Below are positions 7,522-10,983 of a stretch of DNA of 10,983 nt, piece after piece. The stretch is taken from the NCBI GenBank assembly GCA_964609465.1, contig CAZSSQ010000084.1, positions 1 through 10,983 of the forward strand, read 5' to 3'. The notes beneath the pieces are model-generated. The model searched no databases and had not been told where the DNA came from. It was given only the letters and a program-made list of their open reading frames with translations. Each line of letters starts with the position of its first letter. The first letter of the stretch is position 1. A program made the translations under genes and the position numbers. The DNA comes from CAVSBT01 sp964609465. GTDB lineage: Bacteria > Chloroflexota > Dehalococcoidia > DSTF01 > JALHUB01.

Positions 7522-8358
7522 ATGGTCAGCTACGACGAGATCCTGCTAGCGTTGAGAGAGGGGGCCGAAAAGCGGCCCGACCTGGCGGACGCCCTTCAGC
7601 TCTACGGCGCCCTCCTGGAGGCTGAAGCCCGTGTCGCGATGGAGCCGGGCCCCGCCGCCGCCCTGGACAAGGAGCAAGCCAGCCGGCGGCTGGGTGAGGG
7701 GCGTGCCCTCCTCTCGCCCGAGCAGGTGCAGGTCGACGCGGGCAAGCTGGCCACCCTCCTGGCCGAGATTGGCTTCACCATCGCCCGCCATCGGCGGGAG
7801 CTTATCAACCCCCTCGCGAAGATCCACGCCTGGCTGCATGACCAGCGGGAGCACATGGGAGAGCTTGCCGTCGAGTACCTGCGCGAGGGTCGCCTCCAGG
7901 AGGCGGAGAAGGCGGGGTTGCCCTGGGAGTTGGTCAGCCTCGTCTTCCGCGAGGCCCTGCGCCCCTTCCTGCGGGCGCAGGCTGAGGCCCTAGCTCCGCT
8001 GGTAGACGATGCCGGTTGGTATCGTGGCTACTGCCCGATCTGTGGCGGCGAGCCAGATATTGCTGCCCTGGGAAGGGACAGCGGCCGCAGGCGGCTCCTC
8101 TGCTCGCGCTGTGACAGCGAGTGGACGTTCCGCCGCCTGGGTTGCCCCTTCTGTGGCAACGAGGAGCCGGCACAACTGGCCCACTACCCGAGCGACGACA
8201 ACGTCTACCGACTCAGTGTCTGTGAGGGTTGTCGTCGCTACCTGAAGACGATTGACCTCCGCGCGGTCGCTGGAGAGCACCCGCTTGCAGCGGAACGCAT
8301 CCTCACCACTGGTATGGACGTAGCAGCCGAGAGGATGGGCTACCGCGCAGAGACCTGA
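7522..8358 (+). CDS. fdhE: FdhE-type formate dehydrogenase maturation protein
   Basis: A 278-residue soluble protein (E. coli FdhE has about 309) with a helical N-terminal half and four CxxC motifs in the C-terminal half: CPIC at 171-174, CSRC at 194-197, CPFC at 208-211 and CEGC at 234-237. This is the rubredoxin-like, metal-binding arrangement of FdhE. FdhE acts in the cytoplasm, binding the Tat-targeted catalytic subunit and being needed for activity of respiratory formate dehydrogenases. Its position 32 bases after the membrane subunit indicates the same operon and supports the FDH ancestry of the alpha subunit. No good Shine-Dalgarno is visible before the ATG. No FdhD sulfurtransferase gene is in the window, so it would have to be encoded elsewhere. 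Confidence 0.88.
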   Translation: MVSYDEILLALREGAEKRPDLADALQLYGALLEAEARVAMEPGPAAALDKEQASRRLGEGRALLSPEQVQVDAGKLATLLAEIGFTIARHRRELINPLAKIHAWLHDQREHMGELAVEYLREGRLQEAEKAGLPWELVSLVFREALRPFLRAQAEALAPLVDDAGWYRGYCPICGGEPDIAALGRDSGRRRLLCSRCDSEWTFRRLGCPFCGNEEPAQLAHYPSDDNVYRLSVCEGCRRYLKTIDLRAVAGEHPLAAERILTTGMDVAAERMGYRAET

Positions 8359-8418
8359 CGCGGAGCGATCGAAAACCACAAACGGCTGCCCGCCTCAGGG
8401 CAGGCCGACTGCTCCGCG
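8359..8418 (+). terminator. Compound GC-rich stem-loop directly after fdhE
   Basis: An eight-base perfect outer stem (CGCGGAGC at 8359-8366 with GCTCCGCG at 8411-8418) starts at the base after the fdhE stop. Inside it lies a nine-pair hairpin with one bulged G (CGGCTGCCC at 8383-8391, loop GCCTCA, closing through 8407). No T-run follows, so it is not a textbook intrinsic terminator. It may end or stabilise the operon transcript at its 3' end. Confidence 0.4.
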
Positions 8419-8483
8419 GCCGCGTCATCGGGGTTCCCCCACACGCTCAACCCGAAGGTTGCATCGCCTGCAGTGGCTGGATG

Positions 8484-8489
8484 TAGAAT
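8484..8489 (+). promoter_or_regulatory. Possible -10 box for the methyltransferase gene
   Basis: TAGAAT matches five of six -10 consensus bases and lies 43 bases before the GTG start, ahead of the ribosome binding site at 8513-8520. The best -35 candidate, TTGCAT, is weak and 19 bases away. This is a low-confidence call, made because the gap after the fdhE stem-loop suggests an independent start of transcription. Confidence 0.2.
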
Positions 8490-8526
8490 TGCCTGCCAGG
8501 ACTGACAGCCCGAGGGAGAGACCGCT

Positions 8527-9540
8527 GTGACAACAGAGCCGCCGCGACAGGGAGGGCCGGCGAGCCCCATCATGCGAGCGATGACCGGGTGGCAGCCGGC
8601 CAGAGTGCTGATGGCGGCCAGCCGGCTGGGGGTGTTCAACGTTCTCGGCGAAGAGCTCCTGCCCGCGCGAGAGATCGCCAGACGCTGCGGCACCCACCCT
8701 CGCTCCACCAGATTGCTCCTAAACGCCTGCGTGGCTCTGGGCTTCCTGCGACAGGAGAGCAATCGCTGTGGCAACACGCCCGAGGGTCTTCAACTGTTGG
8801 TGAGGGGCAAGCCTACCTACGTAGGCGACGGCATCAACCATAGCGACTGGCTGTGGCGAACGTGGGGCCGCCTGGCCCAGGCAGTGCGCACCAACAAGCC
8901 GGTTATCGCACCGGCCGACCCGGGAGAGGGTCCCAGCATACACCGTGACTTCATTCTGGCCATGCACGATCGGGCTATGCACACAGGGGAGGCTTTGGCC
9001 GAAGCCCTGGACCTCACCGGCCGCAGGCAGCTCTTCGACGCCGGGGGCGGTCCCGGCACGTACTCCTGCTTCCTGGCCAGGAAGTACCCCGAGCTGCGCT
9101 GTATCGTCTTTGACCTTCCCCCGGCCATACCGATTGCCGAGGAGACTATCGCTTCCTTCGGCCTGCGGGATCAGGTCATTACCAGGGCGGGGGACTACTT
9201 TCGTGATGACTTCGGCAGGGGCAACGATGTGGTCCTGCTATCGGCGGTGGTTCACAGCATGCCTCCGCGGCGGGCCAAGGAGCTTCTGCGGAAGGCCCAC
9301 GATTCCCTGGTCTCTGGAGGGCTGGTGGTGGTCCACGAGAACCTCATCGCCTCCAGCAAGACCTCGCCCACCTCCGCGGTGCTCTTCTCGCTGAACATGC
9401 TGGTCAACACGGGTCACGGGCGCTCCTACAGCGGGAGGGAGATCATGGCCTGGATGAGGGAGACGGGCTTCGCGAACGCTGCAGTCAAACGCCTACCGGC
9501 TCCTGCCACGAGCTCGCTGGTCACCGCCACCAAGCCCTAG
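8527..9540 (+). CDS. SAM-dependent O-methyltransferase (methyltransferase_2 family)
   Basis: A 337-residue protein of the acetylserotonin/hydroxyindole O-methyltransferase-like family. An N-terminal winged-helix dimerisation domain (about residues 12-100) is followed by a Rossmann-fold domain with the SAM-binding motif DAGGGPGTYS at 171-180. FDLP follows, with Asp as the likely ribose-binding acid. His243 (VVHSMPP) sits at the place of the family's catalytic base, and Glu271 (VHENL) fits the usual acidic partner. The GTG start at 8527 is set by AGGGAGAG at 8513-8520. It is separated from fdhE by 168 bases and a stem-loop, so it is probably its own unit. Members methylate small phenolic, polyketide or hydroxy compounds in the cytoplasm. 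The substrate here cannot be told, and no biosynthetic partner is visible. Confidence 0.85.
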   Translation: MTTEPPRQGGPASPIMRAMTGWQPARVLMAASRLGVFNVLGEELLPAREIARRCGTHPRSTRLLLNACVALGFLRQESNRCGNTPEGLQLLVRGKPTYVGDGINHSDWLWRTWGRLAQAVRTNKPVIAPADPGEGPSIHRDFILAMHDRAMHTGEALAEALDLTGRRQLFDAGGGPGTYSCFLARKYPELRCIVFDLPPAIPIAEETIASFGLRDQVITRAGDYFRDDFGRGNDVVLLSAVVHSMPPRRAKELLRKAHDSLVSGGLVVVHENLIASSKTSPTSAVLFSLNMLVNTGHGRSYSGREIMAWMRETGFANAAVKRLPAPATSSLVTATKP

Positions 9541-9591
9541 AGCTGGCGACGAGCGTGTAAGCCAGCAAGACTCCGTCTCTATTCTGGGGTT

Positions 9592-9609
9592 GGCACGGTA
9601 CCCGTTGCC
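9592..9609. terminator. Possible hairpin between convergent genes
   Basis: GGCACGG pairs with CCGTTGCC around a three-base loop with one bulged T, giving seven pairs. It lies in the gap between the + strand methyltransferase and the - strand small Cys-rich gene, where a shared terminator would be expected. There is no T-run on either side, so the call is weak. Confidence 0.25.
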
Positions 9610-9648
9610 GCTGTCCTCTTCCAGGCTATTGGTAACGCTCTGGCTTGG

Positions 9649-10206
9649 CTACTGGCTCGCCGGCTGCGGTGCGGCGGAACGCGGCCGTGGGCGCCCAGTC
9701 TCCACGACCTTGCCTGTCTTGCCCACGCTGGCCCCTTCCCCGACACGGCGCAACAAAGCCGCGGGCACATCGCCTGCGGGCGGCGCGTAGTGCCCGAGCT
9801 GGTGACGCACGTGCTCGCCGGGCTGCAGGCCCAGCACCGCATGGGCGTGCTCCCACACGCGCTGCACGGCCTGCTTGGGGTCCGTAATGCGCTGGAAGCC
9901 GCGCTCCGGGTCAACGTAAGCCTCGACCCCCTGTCCCGGCAGAGGCCCCCGACGCCGGAAGAACTCACGGTCCAGCGTCAGGGTCTCCTCGCTTGCCTCC
10001 GTGTAGAACTGAATAACCGCTCGCGCCATCCTGGCGCCCGCCACTCGTACGCAGGCGAAGCGCGGCGGCGAACACTGAGCACGGTCGGCCGCAAACGGGC
10101 ATTCGACGACGCCCTGCCGCATCGCGTCTTCGAAACTCTTTACCTGCGGGTCGGAGAGGCAGGCGCTGCACGGGTTGCCGTAGTAGATGAAGCACTTGTC
10201 TTTCAT
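9649..10206 (-). CDS. Small Cys-rich protein of unknown function
   Basis: A 185-residue protein I do not recognise. Its first 52 residues hold six cysteines (5, 13, 16, 36, 45, 52) in an irregular pattern that includes NPCSAC and CPFAADRAQC. This suggests a metal- or cluster-binding N-terminal module. The middle (about 60-145) looks like an ordinary mixed alpha/beta domain rich in Glu, Arg and Val. The last 30 residues or so are Gly/Arg/Pro/Ala-rich and probably disordered. There is no signal peptide or membrane segment. The ATG is well supported by AGGAGG nine bases upstream (10216-10221 on the + strand). It lies 75 bases downstream of a CCG-domain Fe-S oxidoreductase on the same strand, so a shared transcript and a redox-linked role are possible. 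The function is unknown. Confidence 0.65.
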   Translation of the reverse strand: MKDKCFIYYGNPCSACLSDPQVKSFEDAMRQGVVECPFAADRAQCSPPRFACVRVAGARMARAVIQFYTEASEETLTLDREFFRRRGPLPGQGVEAYVDPERGFQRITDPKQAVQRVWEHAHAVLGLQPGEHVRHQLGHYAPPAGDVPAALLRRVGEGASVGKTGKVVETGRPRPRSAAPQPASQ

Positions 10207-10281
10207 GGCTTGCTTCCTCCTATCAAGTCAGTTTCCTACGATCGCCTTCGACCCCCGGTAGGGCCTGGTGCCTGGGGCGCT

Positions 10282-10983
10282 CTAGCCGCCGCCGACGATG
10301 CTCAGGGGGCGGCCGCTGGTGACGGTGCCAACCTCCAACGTCAAGGTGGAAGCAGGCTCAGCCACGACCGCCGGCGGCGCCACTGCCCTCTCTAGCAGCT
10401 CCACCAGGTCAAGGACCTCCATGGGCTTCTCCAACCCTTTTGCGGCATCCTCGAACATCTGCATGCAGAAGGGGCAGGCGGTGATGAGTATGTCAGCCTT
10501 GGTGGCGAGCGCATCTTTCATGCGCAGTCCGCTCACCCTCTGGCTAGGTTCCTCCTCCATCCAGATGCGCCCCCCGCCGGCGCCACAGCACAGGCTTTCG
10601 GAGCGGCAGTGGGCCATCTCCACCACCTTGATGCCCGGGATGGCCGCCAGGATCTTCCTCGGCGCCTCGTAGATGCCGTGGTATCGGCCGAGGTAGCAGG
10701 GGTCCTGATAGGCTACCACCTTGTTGAGTTCCTGGCTGAACTTCAGCCTGCCTTCCGTGATGAGCTGGAGGATCAGCTCCGTGTGATGGACCACCTCGAA
10801 CTCTCCCCCGAACTGGGGGTATTCGTCCTTCAGGGTGTGGTAGCAGTGCGGGCAGATGGTGACGATCTTCTTCACGTTGTAGCGCTGTAGAGTCTCGATG
10901 TTCTGCTTGGCCTGGCACTGGAACAGGTACTCGTCACCGAGACGGCGTGCGAAGTGGCCGCAACACGATTCCTCGTGGCCCAG
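10282..10983 (-). CDS. CCG-domain Fe-S oxidoreductase (heterodisulfide reductase HdrB/D- or GlpC-like), C-terminal part
   Basis: The frame is open to the right edge, so the N-terminal part is missing from the window; the internal GTG at 10875 lies inside a conserved domain and is not the start. Visible are the second half of a first CCG domain (ESCCGHFARR, then CPHCYHTLKDEYP) and a complete second one (DPCYLGRYHGIYEAPRK, then SLCCGAGGG and CPFCMQMFED). CCG domains bind noncubane or [4Fe-4S] clusters in HdrB/HdrD, GlpC, lactate oxidases and EtfAB-linked quinone oxidoreductases. The DPCYLGRYHGIY form is common in the larger membrane-linked versions that pass electrons between ETF or disulfide partners and quinone, but the missing N-terminus prevents a decision. 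A tail of about 30 residues after the second domain is low-complexity. Confidence 0.88.
   Translation of the reverse strand: MGHEESCCGHFARRLGDEYLFQCQAKQNIETLQRYNVKKIVTICPHCYHTLKDEYPQFGGEFEVVHHTELILQLITEGRLKFSQELNKVVAYQDPCYLGRYHGIYEAPRKILAAIPGIKVVEMAHCRSESLCCGAGGGRIWMEEEPSQRVSGLRMKDALATKADILITACPFCMQMFEDAAKGLEKPMEVLDLVELLERAVAPPAVVAEPASTLTLEVGTVTSGRPLSIVGGG

Noticed and set aside
9590..9790. Apparent lipoprotein-like signal (LWLGYWLAGCGA) on the + strand
   Set aside because: It has no supporting ribosome binding site, the rest of the frame is low complexity, and it is antisense to the Cys-rich gene, which has a strong ribosome binding site.
9790..10395. 201-codon + strand open frame
   Set aside because: It overlaps two better supported - strand genes, including a conserved Fe-S domain protein, and its translation shows no motif.
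10282..10875. A complete Fe-S oxidoreductase starting at the GTG at 10875
   Set aside because: The same frame continues to the window edge with ESCCGH and other conserved CCG-domain sequence, so the GTG is an internal Val codon.
1..10983. CRISPR arrays, tRNA or rRNA genes, insertion sequences
   Set aside because: No regularly spaced repeats, cloverleaf-like segments, rRNA stretches, transposase motifs or terminal inverted repeats were seen by eye on either strand.

Overview
The window is a GC-rich bacterial segment carrying two metabolic blocks plus a reverse-strand redox pair. No rRNA, tRNA or phylogenetic marker is present. The combination of sugar-acid/deoxysugar catabolism, a Tat-exported formate-dehydrogenase-like molybdoenzyme with an NrfD-type membrane subunit, and a CCG-domain Fe-S oxidoreductase would fit an anaerobic or facultative member of the Chloroflexota. 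That assignment is an inference from gene style only and is held weakly.

Region 1 (1-1951, + strand) is the end of a deoxysugar catabolism operon. It holds the C-terminal part of a class II (FucA/RhaD-like) aldolase, followed 36 bases later by a complete rhamnulokinase (RhaB-like FGGY kinase). Region 2 (1952-2536) is a 585-base gap with no intact gene. Its left part holds a frameshifted, 5'-truncated reverse-strand remnant that looks like the C-terminus of an ABC-transporter solute-binding protein. Its right part holds a CRP/FNR-like palindrome and a strong ribosome binding site for the next gene.

Region 3 (2537-8358, + strand) is a respiratory operon. It encodes a Tat-signal molybdopterin alpha subunit of the FDH-N type, a four-cluster ferredoxin-type beta subunit with a C-terminal membrane anchor, a ten-helix NrfD/HybB-type quinone-interacting subunit, and an FdhE-type maturation protein. 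Together they would form a membrane complex with an outward-facing catalytic subunit passing electrons to or from the quinone pool. The alpha subunit is the most notable item. It has Cys at the Sec/Cys site, but the residues that handle formate in known formate dehydrogenases (the His after Sec/Cys, the Arg of the RGxxNxQG loop, and the E-x-HP motif) are all replaced. It may therefore be a formate-dehydrogenase homologue with a different or unknown substrate, as has been argued for the organohalide-respiration-linked homologue of Dehalococcoides. Its base composition is also lower in GC than that of its partner genes.

Region 4 (8359-9540) starts with a GC-rich compound stem-loop directly after the fdhE stop, followed by a separately placed O-methyltransferase gene. 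Region 5 (9541-10983, - strand) converges on it. It holds a small Cys-rich protein of unknown function and, upstream of that, the C-terminal part of a heterodisulfide-reductase-type (CCG domain) Fe-S oxidoreductase that runs off the right edge of the window.
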